A stretch of 64,000 nt of DNA. It comes from Karalla daura. Its lineage: Eukaryota > Chordata > Actinopteri > Chaetodontiformes > Leiognathidae. The DNA is taken from positions 15,134,767 to 15,198,766 of the forward strand of contig CM055199.1 in the NCBI GenBank assembly GCA_029224185.1, in the 5' to 3' direction. Below, piece after piece: positions 40,861 to 52,432 of the stretch; position 1 is the first letter of the stretch; each line of letters begins with the position of its first letter. Below the pieces are notes generated by a model. It was given only the letters and a program-made list of their open reading frames with translations, made no database searches and was not told the origin of the DNA. The position numbers and the translations under genes were made by a program.

Positions 40861-41519
40861 TGGAAAACAGCAAGGTGTTGTCTGAAGCCGCCTCGGCTCA
40901 TAAACAGGCATTTTATACACGCAGCTCCCAGGATGCATTGCACGCAGGGCGACGGACGGAGAAGACCGCTCCACGTCGAAACCGGAAAAGTTAAATATTT
41001 TATTGATTAGATCTAAACCCTCTGTCCAAAGTGGCAATTAAAATTCAATTAAACTGACAGAAAGCATCATATTAAATTTCATCTCTTTATGAGCTCCAAG
41101 ATAATGCTGGAGGACAAGATGAATATAATCACACCCTTTTCAGATTATATTATCCTGTTCATTCACTATAAAACTGACACTTTTGGGTATACTTTCAATA
41201 TTTCTTTACTATAACCTTCTAATGAGCACATTTTACAGCCATTAAATCAACTATTATTGGGCATTGTAATAAAGAGGCAGCTTTTTTTTTGCTCCACGCT
41301 CCACATTTGAAAAGAAATCGTTGCGCCCGAACTTTTCCCTCACACACATCATTTGTACAACAGCCGTGAAACACAAACAAAGCGGTTACGTGTATTTATT
41401 TAAAAAATGACATCATGCTGAGAAAAATCGCACACACTTATTGGGAAGTATTTTAGCCTCTCAGTGTTAAAAGGAAGAAATACACGCATTCAATTATTAA
41501 TTGTTGTTATTATGTGAGC

Positions 41520-41690
41520 GGGTGACACACTTGATGGTGTATAGCACAGTTGCCTCACAGCGGTTCGAATCCCAGATGAAGACAGGGTATATTCCCTGCT
41601 TTCGCCCTATGGATAAAGTCACTAGCAGACCCCTGTGACACCAGTAAATGTACAAAGCGGATAAGATAATGGAAGGATGAATAGATGATG
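41520..41690 (+). mobile_element. Dispersed SINE/L2-type repeat, copy 10 with intact B box
   Basis: GCACAGTTGCCTCACAGCGG leads into an exact B box GGTTCGAATCC at 41562-41572. The body is deleted: it jumps straight to GGGTATATTCCCTGC and the tail GTACAAAGCGGATAAGATAA. It is a head-tail copy lacking the middle. Confidence 0.6.
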
Positions 41691-42550
41691 TGTCCGACTG
41701 AACAGAGCAGGGAGGGAAATATACATAAATATATACAGTACTGCAGTACAGAGGTGCTTAAATCTGTATTTTAACATACAGATGTTGGTTTTAACACATT
41801 GTGTGTGTCTGTGTAGCAGTTCATTAACTATCTGGAGAGCACGACTGCAAATGTGATTACACCAAGCCGAAATTTACACTTGAGGTAAATTCATATCTGT
41901 TTCCCTTTCACTGTGTTGCAAAGTGACTGATGTCGGAGCTGCATCATTTCGTCTCCATCCCGCACTCTTATCAGAGGTCAAATGTCAGGACTACACCACA
42001 ACGATCCCTCAGCATCCTCTGCAGTGCGCAGGCGATTTAGACGTACACAGAGAGCAGCGTGGGAGGCGGAGGGGGGGCTGTTATTACTGAGTGCTCCTCT
42101 GTTTCCCCAGGACTGTTTGCTCTGTGTGATTATTCTCTCCAGCTCCCCGAGCATCCCGGCTCCTGCCTCTGTGATAAAGATATTCATTTACCTGATATGA
42201 AAATCTTGTTCGCGCCGATCCCAAATGACTCTCGATAGAAGAGGGGGGGGAAGAAAGCGGGGAGGTGAGAGACGGAGGTGATAGCGTGGAAGTGCCTGAG
42301 TGAGTGAGTGAAGGAGGGAAGGGAGAGAGGGTGGCTGGAGTGAATGGCATGAAATATTAATATCATCTTAGCCAGTGTTACACCTGAAGTTTACGTGATA
42401 ACGAAATAGGGCTTTGTATCAAATGCAGGTCCTGGATTTGAGGAAGAAAAGAATTACCTGGGCATACAACACAGTTGAGTAGATTTGAATGTGACTGTCT
42501 GGTGGTGATTCAGGGAAATTTATGAAGGATGGAGTCTGTAAATGATTGAC

Positions 42551-42578
42551 TGTGTGTGTGTGTGTTTATGTGTGCGTA
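42551..42578. repeat. TG microsatellite, short
   Basis: TG units with a TTA break. Confidence 0.8.
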
Positions 42579-43279
42579 CACACAGTCTTATATTCCTTGC
42601 GTGAATCTGTGCTCCTCTATGTTTTTTTCACTGTTGTGAAGGAGTGTCCCATGGTACACATCCTTCCCTCTCAGCTAATGATGAGATTCATTTCATTTTA
42701 ACTGCTTTTGAACGAGGCTTTGCGCACAGCGCTGGCACCAATCCACTAACACTTCCACAGATATGAAGCAGAGAGAGACAGATATTGTGGTGGCGAGGAA
42801 GGGGAGAATTAAAAAAAAAGAAAAGAAAACCCAAATGTGTCCTCTTGAACGCATCCTCGTGGTTAAAAGGGTAAAAATGAGATGCAGGGGAGAGTCACTC
42901 CCCCCATAATAGAGGCAGCACGTCTTCTTTTCCTTTATTTTGTTTGAGTATATGGCTCACTCATCTCAGGTTTTATTGTCTCCATCTCCGCTTCTCGATG
43001 TAACGTGGCCACCGTGCGCGGCACATCGGGCAAGTTCTTGATTCTGTACTCAGTAATTTAAAGCCTTTATGGAATTGCAATTTCAGGGCTCAGTGCTTGT
43101 TTTTCTAAAATGTACTCAAGGAATTAGCTACTCCAGCCACAAATCAGTTGAATTTATGCACAGTTGTAATACACTTTATGGGCTCATGGTACATTGCTTC
43201 AAAAACAGCAGATGTGAAATTATGATAAATATAATGAGGGTTTTTTTTTTCCCCTTCTCACTTACTTCTCTCTGTCCCT

Positions 43280-43344
43280 CACCCTCCTTCTCTCTCCCTC
43301 TCTCTCTCTCCCTCTCTTTCTCTCTCAGCTGCGAGAGAGAGAGG
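43280..43344. repeat. CT tract closed by GA as a hairpin
   Basis: A CT/CCCT run is followed by CAGCTGCG and GAGAGAGAGAGG, which complements it. The centre is near 43329. Confidence 0.75.
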
Positions 43345-43689
43345 GATGTGAAGCGTGTTTACTTACCCCATACAATACATTTAATGTCTTAGTAAGGGCC
43401 GCCAACAAAACCTGATTAATGTCCTCATCTCTTTTATTAAAGATAAGAGTGGCACTGCAGTCAGGAGATAGAGAGAGTGCCATAAATCTCAGGCAAAATG
43501 AGCAGTCAAATAATCACTCATCAGAAATGAAATCTACATACATTAACACTCGCAGACATTCTGCCGAGAATATAAACACGGAGCTGCGGGCGATGGAGCC
43601 GGCTCCATTTATCCACATATTGGTGGTTTGGGGGAGGTAAAGGTGTCTGGTGGAGGTACATTCTCAGCTGGTGCTCATGTTAAAAAAGA

Positions 43690-43960
43690 AGGCCACAGTC
43701 CACCGGGCTAACCATGTGTCCAAGGGAGCAGACGCACAATCATTAGGGCAATGGATGAGCTGGATAGCAGAGGCAATTAAGCATCCGCCTGAATAGGACA
43801 TAATGTTGATCCATCCCTGCGATTAATCAAGGCATGCATTAGACAGTGATGGGCGACCCTGCGCCTTTGTGACAAAATGATTCTTCATCCCGTGTTTGGG
43901 GATTGGGATCCTGAGGTCCCTAATGCGCCTTAGAGGCGCCCCAATGAAACCCCGTCATTT
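43690..43960. other. Candidate conserved non-coding element
   Basis: Unique, balanced-composition block containing CAATCATTAGGGC, GGCAATTAAGC, a minus-strand TGATTAATCG (43820-43829) and GACAGTGATGG. It lies between a CT/GA hairpin (43.3 kb) and a transposon-like fragment (44.16 kb). Confidence 0.25.
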
Positions 43961-44154
43961 ATTCTGCTTCTGTCCCTGACAGCTATCAACCTGTCTTCTG
44001 CCAGCCAAGGAACATTATCTGAACTCCCAGGGCGGATAGCGACGGGGACGGAGCTTATGAGTGGTGGTAGCAGACAGGCAGATATGTAAAGCAGCGATAA
44101 TGCCACCTTTCCTTTGTACAGTCGCACTCGCTGTCAACTCAGGTGCATGTACTT

Positions 44155-44180
44155 ACAGTGGCCAGTTTATTAGGCACATT
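44155..44180. mobile_element. Short DNA-transposon-end-like fragment
   Basis: CAGTGGCCAGTTTATTAGGC resembles the end sequence of a DNA transposon family common in fish (CAGTGGCC-CTTTATTAGGTAC). Only this end is recognisable, and the sequence diverges beyond it. The family name is not certain. Confidence 0.4.
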
Positions 44181-45559
44181 AGACTTAAAGGACTGGTTGT
44201 ATGGAGGGTCGCACCTTTGTTCTCCAGTGCTTATACAGAAGCATAAGAATACTGGTTTCATCTGAAATGTCTCAGATGCTGTTTTGCAACCTCATTGAGC
44301 CAGAATCAGAGGAAGGATCAGATACTGAAGAAGAAGCAGGGCTACCTGCTTCACACTCATAATTTATGTCTACCCCTGTTCAGATTCATCCATTTTCTAA
44401 TTTCAATATTGTATTGACGGTTTTTGGCCAGCTGTCATTATTCAACAAAGCCAACTTAAAAATATTTTTTCATTCTACGTCCCCTTTTAAAGTAACCGGG
44501 TCTAATGCAACAGACACCAAAGAAATCCCAAAGAAATCGTATCTTTTCTTGAAACTATGCGGTTGTTTTCGGTGGATGTTGAGGCGTATTGCATCACACA
44601 GACTGCCCTCATTGTTATTAATGGAGTGGACAAAATAATAGAAATACTGGTGACAGTGGCATAAACTGCAGTCTCGCAAGTGATCAGTAAAATAACAAAT
44701 CTGAGAATTTGAAATGGCAGCGCCACATTAAAAACCTGCATAGTGTTTATAAATGTGTGTTTGGAAATTTACCACAGATGCATTGATGTATACAAATGGT
44801 GTCGAGCACATGTTTGAGTCATGGTGATTGCACACATGCATGAGGCTGCAAATAAACATCCTATATTCTGTACAACGCAACTGGAGCCACAAGCGCCTTT
44901 TTCCTACATCGCTTTCATCTGAGCGCCTCTTTGCAGCAGATGTCGTCGTAATTAAAAGCGCGTGGAAAATTGAACAAATGCACAATGCGCTGTGACTGCT
45001 TTGTGTTTTGATGTCAGTCATATCTAAATAATCAAAAGTTATTACCGCTATTTTTTTCCACTCGTTCGCCGCCATTGTGGCAGCTGGCGGGAACGGGCTC
45101 CGGTGTTTACAGCGCAAATGACAAGACGTGGATTTCCCACGCTTGATAAAATGTGTCAATCCGCTTCATATGGAGTTTGCACAGAGTGCTGCAGCGCCGC
45201 TCTAAATATTGACAGGGATGCGTAGCAGCGTCAGTGCTCTCACTGTGATAATGACTTGCTTGCGAGCCGATAATGTACGTGTGCCTCCTCGAAGAAGCCA
45301 TGCCAAAACACATTTATGGCTGTTAATCCATCAAAATTAGCGACTTGTGATCTAAGTGTCATGTTTTTTGGTTATAGCCAACTTTTCTGCACATTCAACT
45401 TCTGACCTTTTAAAATGAAGGGGATTGTGTCTAAAAATCATTCATCGTTTGCACTGATTAAACATTTTATCACCGCCATTATTTCTAATCGGCAGGTAAT
45501 CGTACACATTATTTAAATGTGTAAGATGTCCAGTTGTTCTGCTCGGCCGTTTTCTCCCT

Positions 45560-46020
45560 TTTTCTGAAGTCTCCGTCTGACCATGTGGTCGCCCATTCAC
45601 CTGTATTGCTGGATCATGAGAGTGTCATTACCTCCATCATTGAGCCCAGGCATCTGAGAGCTTGTTAACCTGGAACAGGCCTGGCAGCCTGTGCAGCCCT
45701 GTGCTGATGGTACAATATGCTCCTTGTTATTCCAGGATCATTGACGCCAAAGCCCTGGCAATCAGGCCGGTTTTGTTGAAGCTCATTGGCTCAGTGGGGT
45801 CTCATCTCATCTGCTTGGAATGAGGAAAGGAGTGTTCGGGTTAGTTGGGTCGTTAGGTGGAAATTCTTTGATAATGGCGCATGTTACATTAGAGCCCTAC
45901 AAACCAAGGATAAGTGTTTCAGAGTCTGTGTAATTTAATTTACTGAATGGTTATGGTGGATAAGGAATCCTTGTGAGGTGTGAAGTATGGAGATGAATAG
46001 TTCCTTATTAATCCAGACTC
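45560..46020. other. Candidate conserved non-coding element
   Basis: About 460 bases of balanced, unique sequence without repeats or low complexity, containing CTCATTGGCTC, GGATCATTGACGCC and TGTAATTTAATTTAC. It is called by composition alone and could be ordinary unique DNA. Confidence 0.2.
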
Positions 46021-46569
46021 GTCACACGGGCTATGCAGCCAGGACCCACTGGTTACAACGTGGACAGATTCATACATACCCCAGACACTTTTATTGGAGA
46101 TGATATACGACTAAATGTGTCTTTCCAAACTACAAACCCAACTGGGTTAGTTGAAGGGTGCGATTGTCCAAACAATGGCCACCTTCATGTAGCATTAATA
46201 AGACATTCATAAATGCCCATTAGTTGTGAGCAATCTCTCAGCATTAGCAGGAGACTGATGAAATATACACCCATGATGAAATGGAAACCGCTGAACAGCT
46301 GAGGCCAGGGGCGACTCGCAGCCAACACATTTCCCTCATGTGAAACAATGTGTGGAGGGACACTTTTTCATCGGCTGCATGTGAGAACAACATCACACAT
46401 CACAACTTTTTCACGCAGCTTGGTTGTGAACAAAGTCGCACTGTCCACAAGCTGTGTCAGTCTTAAACAGGCATGAATGATATGGATGGAATCCTCCATT
46501 ATGATCTATCATGGTCTTTGTGTGCCATGACAGCGATCACTGAAAAATGCACACTTGAATTATTTCTAA

Positions 46570-46579
46570 TGATGGATTA
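46570..46579 (+). promoter_or_regulatory. Pbx-Hox-like site TGATGGATTA
   Basis: Matches TGATNNATTA. The identical ten-mer occurs on the minus strand at 23605-23614. Surrounding sequence is A/T-rich and unique. Confidence 0.25.
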
Positions 46580-47519
46580 TGAAAATATTAAATGAACCTA
46601 TTGCCTGAAATAACACACCGCATGACTTTAAAAAGCCATGCACATCGATTTACAGTGGAGCTCACGATAGCATAATATCCATGAAACAGTTAAAGAGATA
46701 ATATACAGTGTATGTCTCTGCCCCTGAACTAAAGTTGGTAAATTAATCTTAATCTAAATTGACTTCAAAAACATTTTCTATGGAATTTTAAGAATAAATC
46801 CAAATCCAAACAATTTTAATTTCGCTGAAATGCACCTTGGACGTTGTGGTCACCTTCTCACCTGTTTTTGCACAGAACTGTGCTTTTGAAGAACCACATA
46901 ATTTTTGTGCAACCATTTGTATATATTACACCTGGCACAAACACGTCACTGACACTCTTGCAACATTTAGCATGCTGTATGCAGTAAATGGATGGTTTGC
47001 AATGTTTCTGTGGTTGCAGTCTGGCATAGGCAAATTGGTGGAAATACTGTTTATATCATGCAGCAGAGTTAGGTTTGCCAGCAGCCACAAGACAGAGTAG
47101 GCTGCTATAAGTAAGGGCATGGCGAAGCCATAATTACGACACAGTTGCAATGTTTGCGCAGTTACTCTCCCCACCAATAGGGGGAGATGGCTTTCCAGTG
47201 TCAAATATCAAACCACATTTTGTTTAACCTCCATACATATATTTCAACTTATCAACTTAGTTTCATGGCATCTCAGCTTGACCTCGCTCACAAATCTTAC
47301 GTAGTTTATTCCGACATATCACAACTTTGAGTGGTTGAAATAAAACCTAACCATCATGATGGTATGTGGTGGTGAGTTGTGGTGTACCATGTCCTCAGCA
47401 GATCCTCAGCCGCACCTCCGGTTTATCCCTCTCCCTGTGGGATGTCAGCCTTTCAAAGGAAGAGGGGGCATCTTTGAGGAGGTGGCGTCACACAGCTGCC
47501 ACGGCCCGGCAAAGCTCCT

Positions 47520-47640
47520 TGAGGAAAGACATGTTGTCAGTGCGCATTAATCATCGGGCCCACCATCGGAAACAGATTCCCCTCATAAGCAATTTCACTC
47601 ATTAGAGTTACGGTGCTGATTTGCTGATTGGACTTGCGCT
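47520..47640. other. Candidate regulatory block with TGATTAATGC
   Basis: Minus-strand TGATTAATGC at 47544-47553 is followed by CTCATTAGAG and GCTGATTTGCTGATTGG within 100 bases of unique sequence. A GA/GGA simple repeat begins just after it. Confidence 0.22.
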
Positions 47641-47664
47641 GAGGCTACTGCACTGTGAGGGGAA

Positions 47665-47762
47665 GCAAGGAGAGCGGGGGTGAGGGGAGGGATGGAGGGA
47701 GTGTGTGGGGGTGGGGTGAGAAAGAGAGAGAGGGAGCGAGGGGGAGAGAGAGAGAGAGAGGG
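47665..47762. repeat. GA/GGGA low-complexity tract
   Basis: Purine-rich GAGGGA, GTGGGG and GA units for about 100 bases. Confidence 0.8.
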
Positions 47763-48313
47763 CCTGACACATTTACAGTGATGTGAAAGCTGAGATGTTG
47801 ATTAATGTGCATTGTTCCTGTCACATAAACTGAATAAATAAATATCAAACAAAAGCGGAGGCAGAGACTCATTTACAAACCAGGAAATGAAAATTCCATT
47901 TAGTCGGGGAGTAAGACAGACCGGGGTGACAGTCTGCAGACACGGCTGTAAACAAGAAATCACTGCGGTGTAAGTGGAGTCTGCGTGCCCACATTCACAC
48001 AGCACCTGGTGTGGCTGTTAGGACGTGACTCAGTCCGGTTCCTTGTGGCATAGACAAAACACGGAGCGCCGCTGGCCTGCCAGTTCCTCCTGAAATCCGG
48101 CCCTACGATAAGTGGCCCTCCTGGTTAGCACGACATCCTCCCCGATCCGCTCCAGAAAGCCCCTCGGTTCAAAACAAGCCCTCAAAGTAGGTATAGAATT
48201 TAAACCACACCTTCCTTGACGTAATGCAGCGATATCAGCATTCCCATCCTAGTTAGGTCATATGTAGGCCCGGCTGTTTATATTGATCTCCACATCCCAT
48301 TGTCAAACATCCT

Positions 48314-48356
48314 TGTTTACATAAATAAACAGCATTGTGTTTGCTGCCATGGAAAC
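48314..48356. promoter_or_regulatory. Opposed forkhead sites next to an RFX X-box-like motif
   Basis: TGTTTAC at 48314-48320 and AAATAAACA at 48323-48331 are forkhead-type sites in opposite orientation. Twelve bases on, GCTGCCATGGAAAC at 48343-48356 differs by one base from the RFX X-box GTTGCCATGGAAAC. The three sit within 43 bases of unique sequence. Confidence 0.3.
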
Positions 48357-48472
48357 AGAGTTTGCACTGGCCTCAAAAACCACCGTTTGATGGAGTAAGA
48401 TGTTTACATGCCTGGGACTGCTGGGTAATAATGGCATATCTCATCTGTCACATTTTGGTTTCTCATAACTGC

Positions 48473-48506
48473 GGTGTGTGTGTGTGTGTGTGTCTGTCTG
48501 TGTGTG
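48473..48506. repeat. TG microsatellite
   Basis: TG units with two TC interruptions. Confidence 0.85.
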
Positions 48507-48699
48507 GACAATATTGACGAGTGGAAAACAGTGTTTAGAATTGAGTGTGCTCACTCTTTTTCTATGTCATTTTAGAATATTTATTTGAATGTTGCTCCAT
48601 TTGTAATCCCTTAAAAGATGCTATTTGTTGAATACTGTTTCATTGTCTCCATTCATTCAGTTTTGCAGGAGTTTACTTGTGCCTTTCTCCAGCTCAAAA

Positions 48700-48932
48700 G
48701 GAGCAAAAACAGGGAATACACTCCAGGCAGGTCTCCAGTCCATCACAATAGACACACACATAATTCAATCTCACACCACTTTAACACGCATGTTCTGGGA
48801 CTGTAGGACACTCTGGAGAAAAACCATGCAAGCTCTACACAGACTGTCCCTTGCTCCGACGAGGATTCGAACCAGGGAATGTCTTCCCGTGAGGCGACAG
48901 TGCTGTCACCAATCCACAGTGTCGCCCATGAT
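48700..48932 (-). mobile_element. Dispersed SINE/L2-type repeat, copy 11 (best preserved head)
   Basis: Reverse orientation. The minus strand reads a GGGCGACACTGTGG head, CACTGTCGCCTCACGG, an exact B box GGTTCGAATCC (48863-48873) and CTACAGTCCCAGAACATG. The tail side ends with CAGGTCTCCAGTCC and ACACTCC on the plus strand. It is the copy nearest to meis2; I recognise none downstream. Confidence 0.7.
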
Positions 48933-49273
48933 TGTTTCACATTCTATTTATTTTCACACTCTCTGACATCATGTCCCTGCGGCAACAGGCTGAATCCACT
49001 GGCACCTTTGCAATGGTTTGATCCTTGACGGGTTGATGTCTTACATCCCAGAATGACCCTCCTTCCCCCCCTGCCCATTATTTAATGGTTCTTCCCCTTT
49101 TCGGGAGCATCAAACATCCAAGGTCTACTGAACTTTTCCTGCAGAGTGGAGCCACCACCTTGTGGCTTAATAAACGGTGACAAACAGAAACCGGCACTCA
49201 CATCGGCAACAAAGATACGAAGCAAGTTCAATGAAATAAATGGTCACTTCAGGTTGTGTGTGCTAATCCACAT

Positions 49274-49314
49274 ATGTGTGTGTGTGTGCTTATGTGTGTG
49301 TGTGTGCGTGTGCT
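49274..49314. repeat. TG microsatellite, interrupted
   Basis: TG units broken by CTTA and C. Confidence 0.85.
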
Positions 49315-49619
49315 CACCTCATTTGTCAGGCCGGCATCCTTTCTGTACTTTGATCATTTTCAAATGATCCCTGGCACGCGATTCCTCTCTGACTATGTGC
49401 AGATACACAGCGTGCGCTAATTAGCCGTCATTTTGGCAGGTGAGCGATGGCTACCGATACACCCCTCTGTCATTTTCTCCGAGAGAAAATGCACTCGAGC
49501 AGGAATTCCTCCTCCCGCTTCCCTCAGCTCCTTTCTTTTTTTCTAACCCCCCCCCCTTCATCCTTTCCCCGGTTTTGCAGATTCCTCGGTCCGGCTGGGC
49601 GGCTGGGGAGAAGTCGTTT

Positions 49620-49850
49620 TACAGTTCAATCAGGAATTCTAATAAACTGACCTGTGCTTTAATGACTAATTCATTGTCTCCTTTACTACCTTCATGGGTA
49701 TAAAGCGGATTAATGACTTGAGCAAGGTTAAAAACAGTAGCGCTGTGCTTTTCCTTCATCTGTTATCAATCATGCTTTAGATTCTGAGGAGAGAAACGGA
49801 AACTGAAGGAAAATTAGTAATCCGTTTGATGGATGATGGCCCAGGTAGGA
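49620..49850. other. Candidate conserved non-coding element
   Basis: Unique block with GGAATTCTAATAAACTG, TTTAATGACTAATTC, GGATTAATGAC and the paired Pbx-Hox-like sites at 49763-49836. It lies after the last recognised dispersed repeat, about 12 kb upstream of meis2. Confidence 0.3.
49763..49836. promoter_or_regulatory. Paired Pbx-Hox-like sites
   Basis: TGATTGATAA on the minus strand (49763-49772) and TGATGGATGA on the plus strand (49827-49836) lie 54 bases apart, within a unique TAAT-bearing block. The eight-base core TGATNNAT is short enough that about thirty occur by chance in 64 kb, so the pairing rather than either site is the signal. Confidence 0.28.
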
Positions 49851-51989
49851 GCGTATGTGAGAGATATAGGTGTGGCTATAGCATTAAATAGAAGTCGCCC
49901 CATAGGCTTCGTCCTCACAAGAGGAGCTTGCATTTGAAGACATAACTGACTATAATGCTGCATGACAGGAGAATTATCTTTATGTGACAACAAAGCGGCC
50001 GTGATTTGAGACAAGCATTGTGAGGAAACATATTTTTGATTATCCTCTCAACAGTGGACTCATAGATACCTGTTATCCAAATGGCCCAGAGACATAATCA
50101 TATCACATTGTGCAGCGCTTTTACAGCGTGTTTACAATGAAGAGCTTTTAGGTAAAACTCCAAGGAGAAAAAAAAGTGAGGAAAAACTACTCTTCGGTTA
50201 AAAGAATAGAGGTAGAAATTTTTATGAGAGTTGTTAAACTTCTTTGACAGTTTCTTTACTTTTCCTCGCACTGTACTTTCTGCTCTGTTGTTCAGAAATC
50301 CCATGGAAGAGGAGAGGAATAAAAAAAACAAAACAAAAGGGAGGCAAAGGGGAACGACAGGGAAAAAGGAGCAACGGTTATAAGGCTGCGTCTCTTTGTT
50401 TACCATTCCATATTCCCAGCATACGTAGGTGCCTCGGCTGCATCTCCGGGCTCTTCCCGTTCTTGGCCCAGTCATTTCTGACAATGTTAATGATTTAGTG
50501 GAGAGCCCTCCACAGCGGATGATTTGTGACATGTAGGAAAGGCTCGGAACGGGGGAGGACTAGGCAGGTTTCTGTGGGGAGTGTTTGGGATCCAGGGATG
50601 CCTTGAAGATAGTGATTCATTATATTTAAGACAAGTGTGACATCCTACTTCAAGGAGGCAGCACACATAAGTATGGAGGGGGAGATTTTTTTTTTTTTCG
50701 GGTGGCCAAAGTGGGGAGGGGTAGGTAAGTACAAAGGAATGCCTCAGTGTTTTTTGAGATGACATAGGAATAGGAGGCAGGCATATGGAGACGGCAGACT
50801 GGAAAATAATGGGTAATGGAGGAATTTAGCCCCAGGCTATATGCCTGCTTTGCCTACTTCTGTATAACTAGTATATTTATAATTCAAATACATACCTTTA
50901 ATAATTAACAACCAGTGAATATTAAAGGAGAATGCAGGATGTCTTTTCTACAGATGGAGTCAGGTGAAAAATTGTCTTCAATTTCAAATTTGACAACAAC
51001 ACAGGAACAAAGGACCCAGGAGCGACAACAAAAAAAAAAAAAAAAAAGGAAAAAAAAGTTGGCTGCCATTTTGGGCCGATTCCTTATTTCGGGCTCATGC
51101 AATAAACAAAAACGCAGTCTTGCACGAGTGTGACATTCATTTTAAGGGCGCGATAGAGCCCGTGCATTAAATAAAATATCTCCGTGTCAGTGGGTTTTAG
51201 AAGTGACTTGGATCTCCGCGGTTGTCATGCTTAAGTTTAAATTAAAGGCGGTACGGTCGCCGGCTTATTTCACACTAGGCTCATTGTTTTTCGGCAGATC
51301 GCGAGTCGAGAGGGCGACTCCCCTGGAAACCGAAGTGAGGCAAACGTCGCGCTAATTTTCCTGGAGTGCCTCCTTCGGTACCCGATTGCCGTCTGGAGTT
51401 GTTGTGAACTTCAGCCGCTCCGCTCCAGGCGTCAGGCGACGGTTTGGGCCCGACGTCGAGGTCGTGCAGAGCGCTCGCTGCGACTGAGCGATAACGATCA
51501 GCCGGCGTCAAACACGCCCCTACTCCACGCCCAATTATGTAATTTCAGACACATTTAGGCTGTGACAATTTGGAAAGGAATAAGAGCTGTTTTGCCAGAC
51601 GTATTCATATTCAGCGTATTTATGCCGCGCCGCCAGAGCGCCTTTTAAAATAAAATATCCCAGAGGACAGTGTGTTTTGTAGTCTGTACACAAGTGGCAC
51701 AGAGAAGCTCTCGCAGACCGTGTCGACCAAAGTTATGCAAACAGCAGAGTTCAACAAAAAACCAATACATTTGCATATGGCGGATCTGAAATGTGTGTTG
51801 CTGCCTTTGTGCAGGCCTCATTTCTATCTCTGCGCTTTGATGTAGCTCATACATATTGACGACCCCGCCGAAGGAACCGGCGACGTTAACTGAACGAACG
51901 AGCTCAATTTGTGCATCCCCTCTTTTGAGAAGGAAAAAAAAAGGGAAGGGAGAGAGAAAAAAAAAAAGAAACGCTGCGTTCGTTTGTCC

Positions 51990-52250
51990 CATTTATATTT
52001 CCAGGGTTAATTAGCAAGTGAGAGATTGGACAATTAGTTCATCCGTGCTAATTGATTATAATATTACAACTTGCCGATGATGGGATGAGCATAGACTCCT
52101 CGTTCCACGTTCCTCCGAGGGATTCGATAATATATACAATGCTGCGGCGTAATGAGGGTTTTAAAAAGACCAAATCAGCTAGGGAAATTGTTAATTCAAT
52201 TCCACTCCGATGATGCGGAGTTTTTCAGGGCACAAATGAATTGAATTGGA
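51990..52250. other. Candidate conserved non-coding element
   Basis: Unique block with GGGTTAATTAGC, CAATTAGTTC, GCTAATTGATTATAATATT and TTGTTAATTCAATTCC. It has homeodomain-core density similar to the 10.3 kb block and lies about 9.6 kb upstream of meis2. Confidence 0.3.
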
Positions 52251-52389
52251 TTGCGGGGCTCTCACACGGCGCCAGTGTCCTTTTTGATTTTGACTCGTGT
52301 CAACACAGATGATGGAGATCCCAGGCTCATTTCTGTCACTGGCACAATAGGATATGAACTCTCAAAGACCCGATCGCATCTAGGTCACC

Positions 52390-52432
52390 CCCCCCACCAC
52401 CACCACCACCACCATCCCACCCCCCCACCCTT
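52390..52432. repeat. CCA repeat in a C-rich tract
   Basis: Seven CCA-type units flanked by C runs. Confidence 0.8.

Larger units (their letters stand above)
31126..41519. other. Non-coding desert, fifth part
   Basis: No gene recognised. Repeat copies 8 and 9, G-rich tracts at 36.2 and 39.2 kb, a TG repeat at 36.65 kb and the candidate element at 40.39 kb. Stretches at 31.2-33.9 kb and 37.2-39.1 kb are unique. TGATGGATGA, a Pbx-Hox-like site, lies at 38316-38325. Confidence 0.65.
41691..48699. other. Non-coding desert, sixth part
   Basis: No gene recognised. Candidate elements at 43.69, 45.56 and 47.52 kb, a CT/GA hairpin at 43.3 kb, a transposon-end fragment at 44.16 kb and forkhead plus X-box motifs at 48.31 kb. 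TGATTAATGT occurs at 43413-43422 and 47809-47818. Confidence 0.65.

Noticed and set aside
41562..41572. GGTTCGAATCC as a tRNA gene T-arm
   Set aside because: No A box, acceptor stem or anticodon arm around it; it is the B box of the SINE-like repeat, as at 48863-48873.
49153..49172. CCACAAGGTGGTGGC (minus strand) as a CTCF site
   Set aside because: Two mismatches at constrained positions; not strong enough to list.
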